A stretch of 64,000 bases of DNA from Piezodorus guildinii (Eukaryota; Arthropoda; Insecta; Hemiptera; Pentatomidae). The position numbers were made by a program, and so were the translations under genes. This document shows positions 20,791-32,179 of the stretch, in pieces (position 1 is the first letter of the stretch; every line of letters begins with the position of its first letter). The DNA is taken from positions 155,061,474-155,125,473 of the forward strand of contig CM041293.1 of the NCBI GenBank assembly GCA_023052935.1. The letters run 5' to 3'. The notes beneath the pieces were generated by a model. The model was not told the origin of the DNA and did no database searches. It saw only the letters and a list, made by a program, of their open reading frames with translations.

Positions 20791-22429
20791 TTTAGTTTTA
20801 TCATTAAGAGTAAATTTTATTTTATTATATTATTTTTATTTATGTTAAATACTTTTATTTTTTATATCTTGGTCAAATGTAGCTCTTATATTATGTCAAA
20901 CTTTATGTTCTTGTTTGGTAACTTGGTCCGAGAATAATTTTTTTGTTCTTCTATACTTCAAATTATAACTCTAGAAAATATAAAATATGCTTGAAAATTA
21001 CTAGTAAGGTAAAAAATAGATTTGTAGCTTGTTATGCATATACCGTTACCCATCCAGATAACCCGGTATGTTTATGAACATCTCAAACAGAAGAGTTTCC
21101 ATCAAACGGTTTCTTGGCGAACCTCCAAGATTTCACTCAAATGCGACTTGATACACTACATAATTCGTTTTCGAATCTTCGATTTTTGGATCCATAATAT
21201 TTTCTTTCAAAACTAATTATATATATATGATATCAATTTTCTCGTAAACATAACCTTTTATTAATTCCGAATTTTTATAAATCATTCCATTCCTCTTGAC
21301 GCCTAAATTTGTTGTACTGAGGAAACTTGGCATAGTTTAGCCTAGGTATGGTTTCCTAGTAATTTTTCCAACTGGGCCTAATATTTCCGAAACTTCATCC
21401 AGGAATTTCACTAACTACCGAATTACTCAGTTATCCCTTGATGTAACGTCTTGACAAATATAATATACGTCCGTTCTTGAGCGTTAAATTTCATTTTTGG
21501 ACCAAAGCCACGATATTTTTGGAACTCATTCCAGAGTGTAGTGGATTAATTACATGAATAGTTGAATTTTTGTGATAACTGATTATAATTTTTTGAACTC
21601 AGTAACTTTTAAGAATTGCTCTCGTTGACAAATAAGACCTTTTTTATTATCATTTTTTTTAATCATTAAATATATTATTCATTTACATTATTAAATTATT
21701 ATTACAAATTACTTTACATTCGTAATTTAACTCCAGGGTACTTTAAATATTGCAGAAAGGCGGTCGATCTTAGTTACCGCGTTATCTTTGCCGGAGTGAA
21801 AGCGAAATTTATTCAGTGGGTTAGCTCCGAATTAAAATTCAACTCGCCTATCCCGAATTAGATTTGTAGAAGGAAATTTTTATTTTAAGTATTTGCGTTG
21901 GCCTTTCAGGAAAAAGCTAATAGCAGATTACTGTCTCACAATCCATGCCTGAAGCAAGTTTTATATTACAAAAAAAAATGAATCAAATTTTATAAAAATG
22001 GTCACTCCATTCTGCGAGCTTACATTTTTTTTTGCTGTTAAAGCACTATTTTTCCAGGAAAACTATTGAAATTTCATCTGCTTTATTCTCTTCCAAAGCA
22101 TTTAAAATAAGTATAAATAACAAATGAAAATGGAAACCTAACTCTTGTTCTTTTTTGTAAGCTAAGTTCCTCTTTTCATTACTTAAATTTTGATTTGGTA
22201 ACCTATTAATCTCATTTTTTCATATACATTTTGAAAAAAAAAAAGAAAAAACTGGCAGCCATATGGACTACTGGTAGAAGTGAAAACTTAAAACTCTCCA
22301 AAAAAATTTTTTATCTCCAAGTAATAATGCACTCCCTTTTTATATACCTTTTTATTAATTGAAATACACTGTATGTACAAAGTAATATAAATAATTAATA
22401 ATATAAATAGTAGTTACAATACGCTTTTA
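20791..22429. other. AT-rich, nothing recognised
   Basis: No convincing coding region. A few 60-codon frames lack motifs. A slightly GC-richer patch lies at 21730-21860. Confidence 0.45.
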
Positions 22430-23880
22430 GAGGATGTATGTTCGACTGTTGCAAGTCTCAAAGGTAGAAATTATCAGGAATCAGTCGTGTGAAAAAGATT
22501 TTAATTTTGCAGACTTTGAGGCTCTTTTGTGACATGTGGGCTAAAACGTTGGCAAAATCTAATATATGGGCGCAGGTCCGCCTCCACGTCCTCAAGCCAT
22601 CTCATGCGCGGTCTTCCTTGCATTCGCCTTCCTTCTGGTAATTGGTATAGGAGTCTTTTTAGTAGGCGATACTCTGGCATTATTTCTATGTGGCCAAGCC
22701 ATCGTATTTTTGCGATCTTAATGAATATCACGATTCTGGTTCGACATACATATTCATTAGTTTCTGATTTTTCCTGGATCGTCATTGTTCCGATTCGTTA
22801 ATTAGTAGATCATATATTATCCTAAGTATCTTTCTTACTTATACCCTATTGATTTTTAAATTTTCCTGAGTTAAGACCCACGTTTTGCTGCTATATGTCA
22901 CCACAGGCCTGCCTATTGTCCGATATATTATTAATTTGGCTTTATAGAAAAATTTCTAAACTGGAGTAATCTCCGAAGTGCATGCAGACATCTACTGCCA
23001 GCTGTCAGTCTTGCTTTTATCTCTTCTTTAATGTTATTTTTTGCTGTTACAACTGACCCTAGATATTTAAAATTGTCTACATAGCTGAAATTCCGACCTT
23101 GCACCGTTAGGGTTTTCCTGCCTGACTCTTCTAGATGATCTCATATATTTGGTTTTTTCTGCATTAATCTCCAGACCCAGTTTACTCGCCGCTTGAACTC
23201 CTGATAACGATGAAAAGGTTCTGCCCGTGATAACGATATCATCCGCATAGGCTATACTCGTATGCTGCGTTAGTCTGTTCATTATTTTTCCTCCGGTGTT
23301 TGTCCTGATGGATCTCGATATCATTTCCAGACCAAGATTAAACAGCGTTGGGGGCAGTGATCCCCCTGTCTTGGGCCATTAGCCTCATCAAATTCTTTGG
23401 ATAAGACATCCTGAATGTTCACACAGTATTTAGTGTTAGATAAAATCATTTTTACAAACTGCACTAGTTTCAGTGGCACTCCTAATGCTTTCAAATTTTT
23501 AAGAAGTTCTGCTCGATCCATTCTTTCGTAGGCCTCCTTAAAATCCAGATAAATTTGGTGCAGATCGATTTTTAATTCATAAGCCTTCTCTAACATTTTC
23601 CTCAAAGATAAATATGGTCAATAGTAGACCTTCCAGGCCTGAACTCGCATTGGAACTCACAAACTAGTTTTTCCACCATCGAGTATTCTCTTGTTGATAG
23701 TATTTTGTAAACGACACTAAGGAGAGCTATACCTCTATAATTGCTAAACGATAATCGGTCACCTTTTTTGTATATGGGGCAGACCAGTACGGTACTCAAT
23801 TCCTAGGGCACTCGTTCAGCAGTCCACGTGGCATAAATCAGTCTCTACATCGCATCAGCCATATAAACGTAAAATATCAA
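22430..23880 (-). mobile_element. LINE with RT, frameshifted
   Basis: Minus-strand non-LTR element. In order: PIYKKGDRLSFSNYRGIALL (23602-23799); YLDFKEAYERMDRAELL with the first catalytic Asp, then a worn NGPRQGDHC block (23321-23605); IAYADDIVITGRTFSSL (23067-23324); and IRWLGHIEIMPEYRLLKRLL plus GRRMQGRPRMRWLEDV (22501-22785). The four pieces are in different frames. The 3' UTR shows CAGGAATCAGTCG and TTTTAATTTTGCA (plus-strand text), shared with 15641-15700. Confidence 0.85.
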
Positions 23881-24289
23881 TCCTCATCAATTTCTACAAA
23901 ATTGAATTATTTGTACATAACGATTTCATTATATTCTAAAAGGAAACAATGGTTTTGGTAACTAAAGTATGAAACGAAAAGTTTTGATTTGAAATTATGT
24001 AAATAGCGTGTAAAACTGCATCGGTTGTCCTTTTGTAGTTTGTTATAATATCTTTATTGGACATAGCTAATCCTATTTTTTCATTAAAAAATGAGTACCG
24101 CTAGATTTATATCATATGGAAAATTAATATTTAAGTCCCACCTAATAAAATTGCTACGTCGTCAAATTTTTTCTCAATTATTAGGAACCTTCTTTTGAAT
24201 TGATCATCCATTTATTAATAAGAATCTTTGGATTTGTTTTATCGATTTTCCATGTGAATTATAAGCGAAAACTATTGAAATGTATTGTC

Positions 24290-24545
24290 CTAAGTTTTGT
24301 GGAAAATTTCAAATATCTAGGGTCAGTAGTGACAGCCAAAAATAACATTAATTAAGAGATAAAAAACAAGACTGGCAGCTGGCAGTAGATGTTATGAATG
24401 CAGTATGGAAGCTACTCCAGTTTAGAAAATCTTTCACATGAAGCCAAATTAATAATATATCGGAGAATAGTCAGGCCTTTGGCTGACATATGACAGCGAA
24501 ACGTGGGTCTTAGCTCAAGAACATGAAAAAATCATTAGGGTATGA
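24290..24545 (+). pseudogene. LINE fragment, opposite orientation to 22430 copy
   Basis: Plus-strand text reads NFKYLGSVVTAKNNIN, then EAKLIIYRRIVRPL. It corresponds to the segment at about 22840-23080 on the minus strand (NFKYLGSVVTAKNNI, AKLIIYRTIGRPV). It is a second partial copy of that family, with stops. Confidence 0.75.
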
Positions 24546-25034
24546 GAAAAAAGTTACTTGTACATTTTAGTATACTTGGATTGACAATTTACGATATTTT
24601 CCTAAATACAATTTGACCATAGGTCTTACTATTTAGGAGCTATGTATTACTGCACATTTACTAATTGTATTTGTTATACTAATTATCTTGGAAACTATAA
24701 AACAAAAAGGAAATTGAAAAGACTCCGCCAATAGGAATTGTAATGTGCTTTAATAAGAATTTAGCGTGTTTTTCCGTAGTTGATATGTATTTAAATATTG
24801 CGTTGAATGAAAAGTAATATAAAAAGGAAAAATATAATATATGGTATAATTAACGAATAAAAACAATAGCGATCCAGGAATTTGATTTGTTGATCAATTT
24901 ATGTTTGTTGTTTTGTTTTTTTCCAATGATTAAATATAATAATGAATAGATGTTATGAAATAAAATAATATTTTCTTGCTGAGAGTAATTTTCGTTACGA
25001 CCAACTCATAATCCCAAAGAGAATACCAATTTTT
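24546..25034. other. AT-rich, nothing recognised
   Basis: No coding signal or repeat relative seen. Confidence 0.45.
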
Positions 25035-25640
25035 CTGAACATTTTTTTAAATCATTTTATTGGTATTTACAACTGTATTAACAAAAATACATCAAGTAAA
25101 TGTGATGTTATATAATACAATGGCTTGATATTCATGTAGAGAAGCTTCCCATTGGAAGCACTCTAAAAATATTCTAAGCTAGAAGGTCCCGGGGCCATTT
25201 CTTTTTCAGGCGCCTCGGAGGATTATCCGGAATTGATTTGGAAGAAAGGATTGAAACTAGTGGGTTAGAGGCGAATGGAGTTTGTCATGAAAGGATTGAT
25301 ACCTGGTCCGGGCCAAATCAGTAACAAAGGGAATATTAAGGTCTTTATGATAAGTTTATTCGTAACAAAGTAAGGAGCGTTGAGGATTCTGGATTGTAAG
25401 GATTGGATGCGGGAAGAATTTGATGATTTAGTAGAGCCCCAAAGCTCTACTCCGTAAGTCCAGATTGTCTTATAATAGCCATGTAGATGAGCCTTTTGTA
25501 GTTCAGAGGAAGGTTTGACCGTTTGTCTAGTAAGTGTTGAAGCAGCCTAAAGCGGCGATTTCTGAACATAAACACCAAATTAAATTGCACCTTGGTGAAG
25601 CAAGGGTAGATTGCTAGAACTTTATATTTACTTTTCATTT
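25035..25640 (-). pseudogene. Jockey-like LINE 3' fragment
   Basis: Minus-strand text includes RFRLLQHLLDKRSNLPLNYK, LIYMAIIR, SNPLVSIL and SIPDNPPRRLKKKWPRDLLA. It is colinear with 37385-38115. Several frameshifts and stops; RT core missing. Confidence 0.8.
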
Positions 25641-25880
25641 TCTTATTCTATTTGGCATCTGTCTTTTGCTTCACTTTATGTTACCTTATGATACTTTTTT
25701 ATAGATATTTTATTTCTCTATTTACTTATGTTAATATTTGATTTATTACTTATTATTATTCCTCACTAATAGTATTTATTACTTTTTTCCTGATCTTCTG
25801 CTTTAAATTGTATTCATTATGTATTATTTTATATATTATTTACACAGTATGTGTGTTAATGACAGAAATTTCTTTAATCA

Positions 25881-25965
25881 CTGATGAAGAATTACAACTT
25901 GTGTAAAATATTATTTTATGACCACCACCGGGATCATCTCATCCTTCATAAACCTTGTATACTCT
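25881..25965 (+). repeat. PLE terminal remnant upstream of ETHR exon
   Basis: CTGATGA at 25881-25887 is followed 33 bases later by GACCACCACCGGGATCATCTCATCC (25920-25944 region). This is a worn version of the GACCGCCACCCGGACTAAT terminus at 9550 and 15903. The GAAAC half of the hammerhead has been lost. It ends about 35 bases before the exon's acceptor. Confidence 0.5.
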
Positions 25966-25998
25966 ACCTGCTTAGAAATATGTTGTTGACTGTTTCAG

Positions 25999-26332
25999 GG
26001 GCGGAGGTGGCGGAGGCACTCACCGCATGATGGGGCCGGGAACGATAGCGCTGAGGCAGCCGGCAACTCGACGTACGGGGGCGGCCTGCTCTTCCCGCCC
26101 TACGTGAGGGCGGCTTACATCCTCCTCTGCGTCGTTATCCTGGGGATCGGTGTTGTCGGCAATGTCATGGTACCTCTCGTCATCGTCAAGACTAAGGATA
26201 TGCGTAACTCCACCAATATCTTCCTCATCAACCTCAGCGTGGCCGATCTCATGGTCCTCTTGGTCTGCACTCCCACGGTCCTGGTTGAGGTCAACTCCGA
26301 GCCGCTCATCTGGGTCCTTGGAGAGGAGATGT
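25999..26332 (+). CDS. ETHR: exon of ETH receptor-like neuropeptide GPCR
   Basis: The exon follows a TGTTTCAG acceptor (25991-25998), is open throughout, and ends at a donor T|GTGAGT (intron from 26333). It is GC-rich, unlike its surroundings. Translation gives an extracellular tail with an N-S-T glycosylation site and [10 protein letters not shown]1 ([19 protein letters not shown], conserved GN); intracellular loop [12 protein letters not shown]2 ([19 protein letters not shown], conserved NL..AD); and the loop [11 protein letters not shown] with the Cys at the start of TM3. The wording around [13 protein letters not shown] and [11 protein letters not shown] matches arthropod ecdysis-triggering hormone receptors as I know them. 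These are Gq-type receptors on Inka-peptide target neurons and endocrine cells. No initiator Met lies in the exon, so at least one exon is upstream. The next exon should start with the rest of TM3 and is not found downstream. TRH-receptor-like relatives are the alternative. Confidence 0.82.
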
Positions 26333-26338
26333 GTGAGT
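26333..26338 (+). promoter_or_regulatory. 5' splice donor of GPCR exon
   Basis: GTGAGT directly after ATG-T. The exon ends after the first base of the conserved Cys codon (phase 1). Confidence 0.8.
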
Positions 26339-26432
26339 ACAATAAATATATTCTTCTAGATGTCTAAAGAAGTTATATAGTTTGCCTAATTAGAAATCGT
26401 AGTATAGTAGATGGTTTATATTTATATTATAC

Positions 26433-26462
26433 ACTGCCGGTCAAAAGTTTGAGACGACCTAC
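26433..26462 (+). repeat. solo Tc1-like terminal repeat
   Basis: ACACTGCCGGTCAAAAGTTT followed by GAGACGACC resembles the outer end of Tc1-like transposons. No inverted partner is seen within several kb, so this is probably a leftover end. It lies about 100 bases into the GPCR intron. Confidence 0.5.
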
Positions 26463-26636
26463 GGTTTACATCAATAAATCATGAATAATCTATATGTATA
26501 CCTTAATAAAATATAGGTATCTTATTATTATTTGTATTTATAAACGCTTGTTATGAAAGGTTTGTAACTATCGTAAATAACAAGAAAAAAATTGAATAAA
26601 GGGATTTTCGAAATTAAAAAAAAACAACACATTTTC

Positions 26637-27228
26637 GTTCGATAAATATTAGGCCGTTTTACAAAAGAAATTCTTGGATATATCTTTTTTTAAAACAATT
26701 TATTTAATCCAGTCATCACGACGTTTCAGCCTCTAGGGCCTTATCAAGCTTCTGTAATCAGGAAATATATAAATCCTTTGGCATCCTCACCCCAAGTTCA
26801 GTCGCGCACGAGAACATCTAAAAGGCGGCCGAAAAACTGTTAAGTTAGTTGGAAAAAATGTTTCTTATTTTTGAATAAATAGATCCCTTTTTCAATGATG
26901 ATGAAAAATAATATGATATTTTTGAATACAGGTTTTTTTGAAAAATGATATTTTAAAAAAAATTATGACGACGCTGCTGAAAAGCGGTGAAATGAAAAGA
27001 TAATTAAGATGGATATGCATGGTAGGTGACATAATTATTAAAAATAATTTATTATGTGTTGTAATTGAATTGTTGAAAATGTATAAATGCAATGAAACTT
27101 TAATTGATTACAGAAGCTTGATAAGGGCCCCTAGAGGCTGAAACGTCGCGATGACTGGATTAAATAAATTGTTTTAAAAAAATATATCCAAGAATTTCTT
27201 TTGTAAAACGGCCTAATATTTATCGAAC
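26637..27228. mobile_element. palindromic PLE-like element in GPCR intron
   Basis: Two arms of about 125 bases (26637-26762 and 27105-27228) are near-perfect inverted copies. Each runs from GTTCGATAAATATTAGGCC inward to a GAAACGTCG box and AGAAGCTTGATAAGG. Each arm has a worn hammerhead-like layout (TTGATAA, GCC/GGC hairpin, GAAACGTC). ACACATTTTC occurs just left of the left arm and again at about 27270, possibly a target duplication. In that case the right side has about 40 extra bases, as in the full PLE. The interior of 340 bases is AT-rich and non-coding. Confidence 0.65.
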
Positions 27229-27279
27229 AAATATTCAAACAAAAGAACAATTACGACAATGATGAGAAAAACACATTTT

Positions 27280-28022
27280 CCGATTTTATTATGCAATGAT
27301 TTTTTGTTGTATATCATAATGCAAAAATAAGACTATTGATACATGCATAGATAGTATTTTTTAAAACTGTCAAGAAGGAAAAACGGACTGGGAAGCAATG
27401 TCTTATTTTTTCATATGAAGTTTGAGAGCTTTTAATAAATAATGCCATCAGCTGCCTTCGAAAATATTTATAGAAAGTAATATGACATTACTCTTTACTA
27501 AATCAAAACATGATTTATCTTTAAAAAAATCAAAATATAATCACATTTCTAACGACTAATTTAGGTACCTTAAGCTTGGCACCTATCATGAAATTTCACA
27601 CCTCATTAATATTAAGATTACTTTAATTAACAGTCTATTAAATTAAATTAAATCTTTTTTGAAAATTATCAATGCCTATTAATTAATAAAATGTGTTCAT
27701 AAATGGCCGGAACCATAGCCGAAGTGACAATTTTTTTGTTTAGAAATGTATAGGCTTTGAAAATACTTTTTACTTCAAAGTCGACTAATTAACGTTAGGT
27801 GAATTAAAACCATTCCGTAAATTGAAAAGTGGCAAAAGGCCAACTCCTAAACAAGGTTTTATAAATGATTCTTATAAATAATTCAACTCTTGTTTTGCTC
27901 TGGGGTTAGTAGTGAAGAGCCAAAAAAAAGACAAGCTATTGTAATTTTGTGAGCTATTTAAATTTGTTTTTCCATTCCAATATTTACAAGGAAAAAAATA
28001 TAACCCTTGTGGTGATATAATA
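27280..28022. other. AT-rich, nothing recognised
   Basis: Probably intron of the GPCR gene. No coding signal. Confidence 0.45.
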
Positions 28023-28023
28023 A

Positions 28024-28031
28024 TAGTTATT

Positions 28032-28095
<64 letters not shown>
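28024..28095. repeat. (AT)n microsatellite
   Basis: About 70 bases of nearly pure alternating AT. Confidence 0.95.
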
Positions 28096-28099
<4 letters not shown>

Positions 28100-28951
28100 T
28101 CTACTTTATTTGAAATTTTAAGATGTTAGTGAATGAAATTATATTGTTAGTTTTTATCGTAAAAAATTAAATTCAAACACTCTACTAGATGTATAATGAA
28201 TACCAGCTCAAGAAATGGGTATATTTTCTATCTGTTAATTTAGAATAAAATAAAAAATAATTTTTATTCGGGGAATTTTCACCCTTAAGAAAAACAGGTT
28301 TGTACAGCTTAAATATACGACTTGTCTGGCCTACAAGAGAGAATAACATGTGTTGTGTATTATATAAAATATATTGTAACCGGTCACGGTTGTCGGCACC
28401 GGTTGATAAACATGCCTTTTGTGACCTTGAGAGAGACCGTACATTTTGATAAGATACCTACCTTCCCGTGTCTTATTATATATATATAATATATTAATAT
28501 ATATATAATATATGTTGTGTGTTTTAATTTGTATTCAAAAATTTACAAATTTTCTTAAAGTGGATAATAAAAATAGTGCTTTTATATCAACGTCATACAT
28601 TATTTACAGAATAAACAAAAATTACAAAACATGTACAAATAATAATTAATTTTAAAGAATGTGAGCTTAATTTCAGCTCAGTAAGTTATAAAGTTCTTTG
28701 AAATACTTTTCCTATAATGTTTCCTTTGAAAATTGTTAATATTTTTTGTTTTGTTTCTGAAAAATAATTATAATAATAATTTATCAACAGAATATTGTTA
28801 AAAATTATATTATAGCCTTATTTTTAAAACATATCGCCTATTGAAACCATACCTTCAGTTTTTGAGAAGTACTCAAAGTAACTCAAAATACAAGTAGAAT
28901 AGGGTGCGTTTTTTTTTTTTTTTAAATATATATTACTTTGATTTTTACAAC

Positions 28952-28993
<42 letters not shown>

Positions 28994-29149
28994 CTATAAT
29001 TTAATATTAAAATAACTCTATAGCCAGATTTTATTTTTTACTTAAAATGAATCTTTAATTTATTCAAATAAAATTTTAAAAATTACCAGATAGAAAAATA
29101 TAATAATAAATGTTACTTATTCTAAAGTTTTAAATTTAAACAACCAGCC
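28096..29149. other. AT-rich with short AT array
   Basis: No gene. A GC-richer patch at 28378-28450 contains ACCGGT twice. A second (AT)n array lies at 28963-28989. Confidence 0.5.
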
Positions 29150-29235
29150 CACACAAACATGTTTGACCATAACCTCTATCTCCATCTATTTCCGATAATC
29201 CTCCGAGGAGCCTAAAAAACCGGTGGTATTGAGCT
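29150..29235 (+). pseudogene. Jockey-like LINE C-terminal scrap
   Basis: Plus-strand SDNPPRSLKNRW matches the IPDNPPRRLK.RW ending of the Jockey-like copies. Very short. Confidence 0.55.
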
Positions 29236-29349
29236 TTGCTAATAAAATCAATATTGTGTTAGATACAATAAAATGATCATTAAAGTGCTACCACATAGTA
29301 GCTTTTTCAAAAAAAACTATTTCACACCCATAATTGTAATTTAGCCATT

Positions 29350-29415
29350 TTAGTGTGTGTGTATGTGTGAGTGTGTGTGTGTGTGTGGTGTGTGTAAGTG
29401 TAAGTGTGTGTGTAC
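29350..29415. repeat. imperfect (GT)n microsatellite
   Basis: GTGTGTGTATGTGTGAGTGTGT-type run with interruptions. Confidence 0.9.
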
Positions 29416-30599
29416 ACATACTATCTAATAAGGAAATAAATTATTTAAACTTATCTTCAGAGTAGCGAATAAGCAGTTCTTTCTTTAATATAAATCGCAG
29501 TCAGTTTTCTTTGGTATTTTGGCTTTTCGTTGAGTTCAGTAAATTTGGCTCATTCTTGTTTATTTAGGATATGACATAAAGAAACGCCTTCATGAGTTCC
29601 TGGCATCCAACACGATCCTGACCTCTTCACATATTTCATTTCTCATTTATAAATATTGAGGCGGGACCAGTGTCTGGCCACTTGAGACAGTTGCAAAAAT
29701 ATATTTTATATTCCTTTATACATATATGTAGTATATATATATACATACATAGGTAAATGTTCACTCAAATCATTAATATTAGGTGCTAATTAGCAACGTT
29801 TTGTATATATTTTATTGATTATTTTTGATTATTACTTTATAAATTTATTATTTTGTATAAATCTGAATAACTGTATCAACTATAAGTGTCTTAATTGAGT
29901 AACATCGTAATATTTCTGCATAAAGTTGTTTAAGAACAAGAAAATTTGTTTGTTACTAATCGGATTTTATTAATTCCAATTTTGGTAGCTATTTACATGT
30001 TTAAACGCCTGACCGTTTTGAGAATAAGGTCCTACGTAAAATATTTTGTCCAAAGAGAGATGATGCCGCCGGGGAATTTAAAAGGTTACCCAAAGCGGAA
30101 TTGCATAGCTTCTATCCTATCAATATAGTTGAGTTGATACTGAGAGATTTGCTGAACCGACTGGTAGAAGTCCTAGAGTTAGGCCAAAGCGTCGCTAGGT
30201 GACGAGTTTGTGTATGCCACATTTGGTGCTTTCGGCATCTTTGGGTTCAGTAATCCTATTATTATTATATTATAACGGTTTGTTTTTTATTTGAACAGTT
30301 TGAATCACTTGTTTTCTTTTATTTTTAGAACTTAAAATTGCTGAAATAAAGTATAATAAAATGTTTATTTATTTATCATCCGCATTCATCTTTTAAGGTC
30401 ATTAGAAGGTAATGATATACACATTTATATGAAATTTTACAAAATATCGTATTTTTAATTTTAGCCATATTTACAGCTAAGAAAAAGTGAGATAACAATT
30501 AGTTAAAAAAGAGAGAAAAATACAAACATTTTTAAATAAAACTAAGTGAGATAGTAATAGACGATGATGGTAGTAAGTCATAAATTAATCCATCAAATC
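29416..30599. other. AT-rich, nothing recognised
   Basis: No motif in the short frames present. A moderately GC-richer patch lies at 30060-30240. Confidence 0.4.
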
Positions 30600-30699
30600 A
30601 CGATACATAAAGGAAAGAGGAAATCCTTAGAAAAAGTCTAGAACCTCGAAAATCAGACGATAGCTTAGAAAAATAAAACCACAGAAGAACTGTCAAACA

Positions 30700-31010
30700 T
30701 TTCCCTTGACATGAGAAAAAACGATTAAAATTTTATGGGAACTTGCATCGACTTCCCTCTATCAAAGGCATAAATTGGGCTGAACAAGTGAGGAGAGATT
30801 TTGAGTGTGCTGAAATAGATATAAAAAATATTAAAGATCGAAATTTGTACAGACACATTGACAGTTTTGCCAGAGACAACGAATTAACGGATTAGTACAA
30901 AGTTTTCAAATGATATTGTAGAAAGACATGAGTGAAATGATGAAAATCTCGTTGGCAAACCGCAGAAAGGACCATAGAGGCTTTACGTGATCTACATATA
31001 GTCCATTACG
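30700..31010 (+). pseudogene. LINE C-terminal fragment, weak
   Basis: Plus-strand text WAEQVRRDFECAEIDIKNIK, then RNLYRHIDSF and, after stops, a charged tail. The W..QVR.D......I pattern is seen at the C-terminus of some LINE ORF2 proteins. Assignment is tentative. Confidence 0.45.
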
Positions 31011-31059
31011 GGAATAAAAATATATATAGATATACATTAATTTAATAAAATTTAAAAAT

Positions 31060-31412
31060 GTATAATACAAAAATCTGGTGCTGGCAACACACGACTTACA
31101 CTTAACACGACTGTTAAAATCAATTTGTAAATTATATTACCTTTTACTACTTTGTGTATATTTGTTTCTAAAATCTTTTGCTTTCCAACGGTATATTATA
31201 CGTCTATATTGCTGTTCTTATTATCAGAAAACCAAAAATTACATTAACAAATATTTTTTCTCTTTTCTCTTTTTGTTAGTTATCAAATTCGTCCAACTTG
31301 TATATTTAGCTGTCCTTCATCAATGTGATTAAGATGATTTGATTAATCTTTTGGAATGTACAAAATTAAAGATACTTTACAGGAGGGATATCGTCATTTA
31401 AGCCTTGTCAGA
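31060..31412 (-). repeat. repeat X, copy 2 (truncated)
   Basis: Minus orientation. It starts AATCTGGTGCTGGCAACACA on the plus strand and reaches GGAATGTACAAAATTAAAG...CCTTGTCAGACTAATA, then breaks off. Confidence 0.7.
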
Positions 31413-31439
31413 CTAATAATTTAATAAAATTAAAAAATG

Positions 31440-32170
31440 TATAATACAAAAGATCTGGGCAACATACGACTTCTGTTGAACTGTTGAAATTAATTCAAAA
31501 ACTATTAACTATACTTCAAATTAAAAAATATTTTAAATTGATTTTAATAAAATGAGATTTCATTTTCGTTGGAAACATATGATTTAGATTAAATAATGTA
31601 ACTACATTAAATTGTTAATCAGTAATAAGTTTATTCCCTATTCGTCACTTTATATTACATTTTACCACTTTTTGTATCAGATAATACTTCTTTCTAAAAT
31701 CTTTCTCTTTCCGACGGTATACGTCTATATTACTGTTCTCATTATAAAAAAAAAAATAATAATAAATAAATATTTTTTCTGTTTTATATTTTTATTGGTC
31801 ATCAAATTCGCCCAACTTGTATATTTAGCTGTCCTTCATCAATGTCATTAAGATGATATTGTTTATGTTTTGGAATGTACAAAATTAAAGGTACTTTACA
31901 GGAGGAATATCGGCCCTTTAAGCCCTGTCAAACTATTTCAATCAGAATGAAACCTACATCATATTAAAGCCTATTAAATTTTACATCCATTTTAATCAAA
32001 ATCATTATAGCAGTTTTTGAGAAAATAGTAAAAAGGTGCAAAATGCATGGTATAAAGTGGCCGTTCCGATTAGTCAATTTTAATGAAAAAGTTGTATTTC
32101 GGAAGTATCATCTCAGGCATATATTTTGTTTCAAATATGAACTTTCATCTTTGTACACCTTTTCGTTTTC
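31440..32170 (-). repeat. repeat X, copy 3
   Basis: Minus orientation. Plus-strand landmarks are GATCTGGGCAACATACGACT, GGAATGTACAAAATTAAAGG, CGGCCCTTTAAGCCCTGTCA and TTTTTGAGAAAATAGTAAAA. It lies directly beyond copy 2, giving a head-to-tail pair. Copies 2 and 3 share a Tyr/Phe-rich open frame by composition only. Confidence 0.75.
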
Positions 32171-32179
32171 AATGACCGC

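Noticed and set aside
26115..26359. Alternative frames overlapping the GPCR exon (minus 75 codons, plus 69 codons)
   Set aside because: They are shadows of the GC-rich receptor exon. Only the chosen frame gives transmembrane segments and receptor motifs.
28378..28450. GC-rich patch with two ACCGGT words as a possible transposon end
   Set aside because: No matching partner end or target duplication was found nearby.
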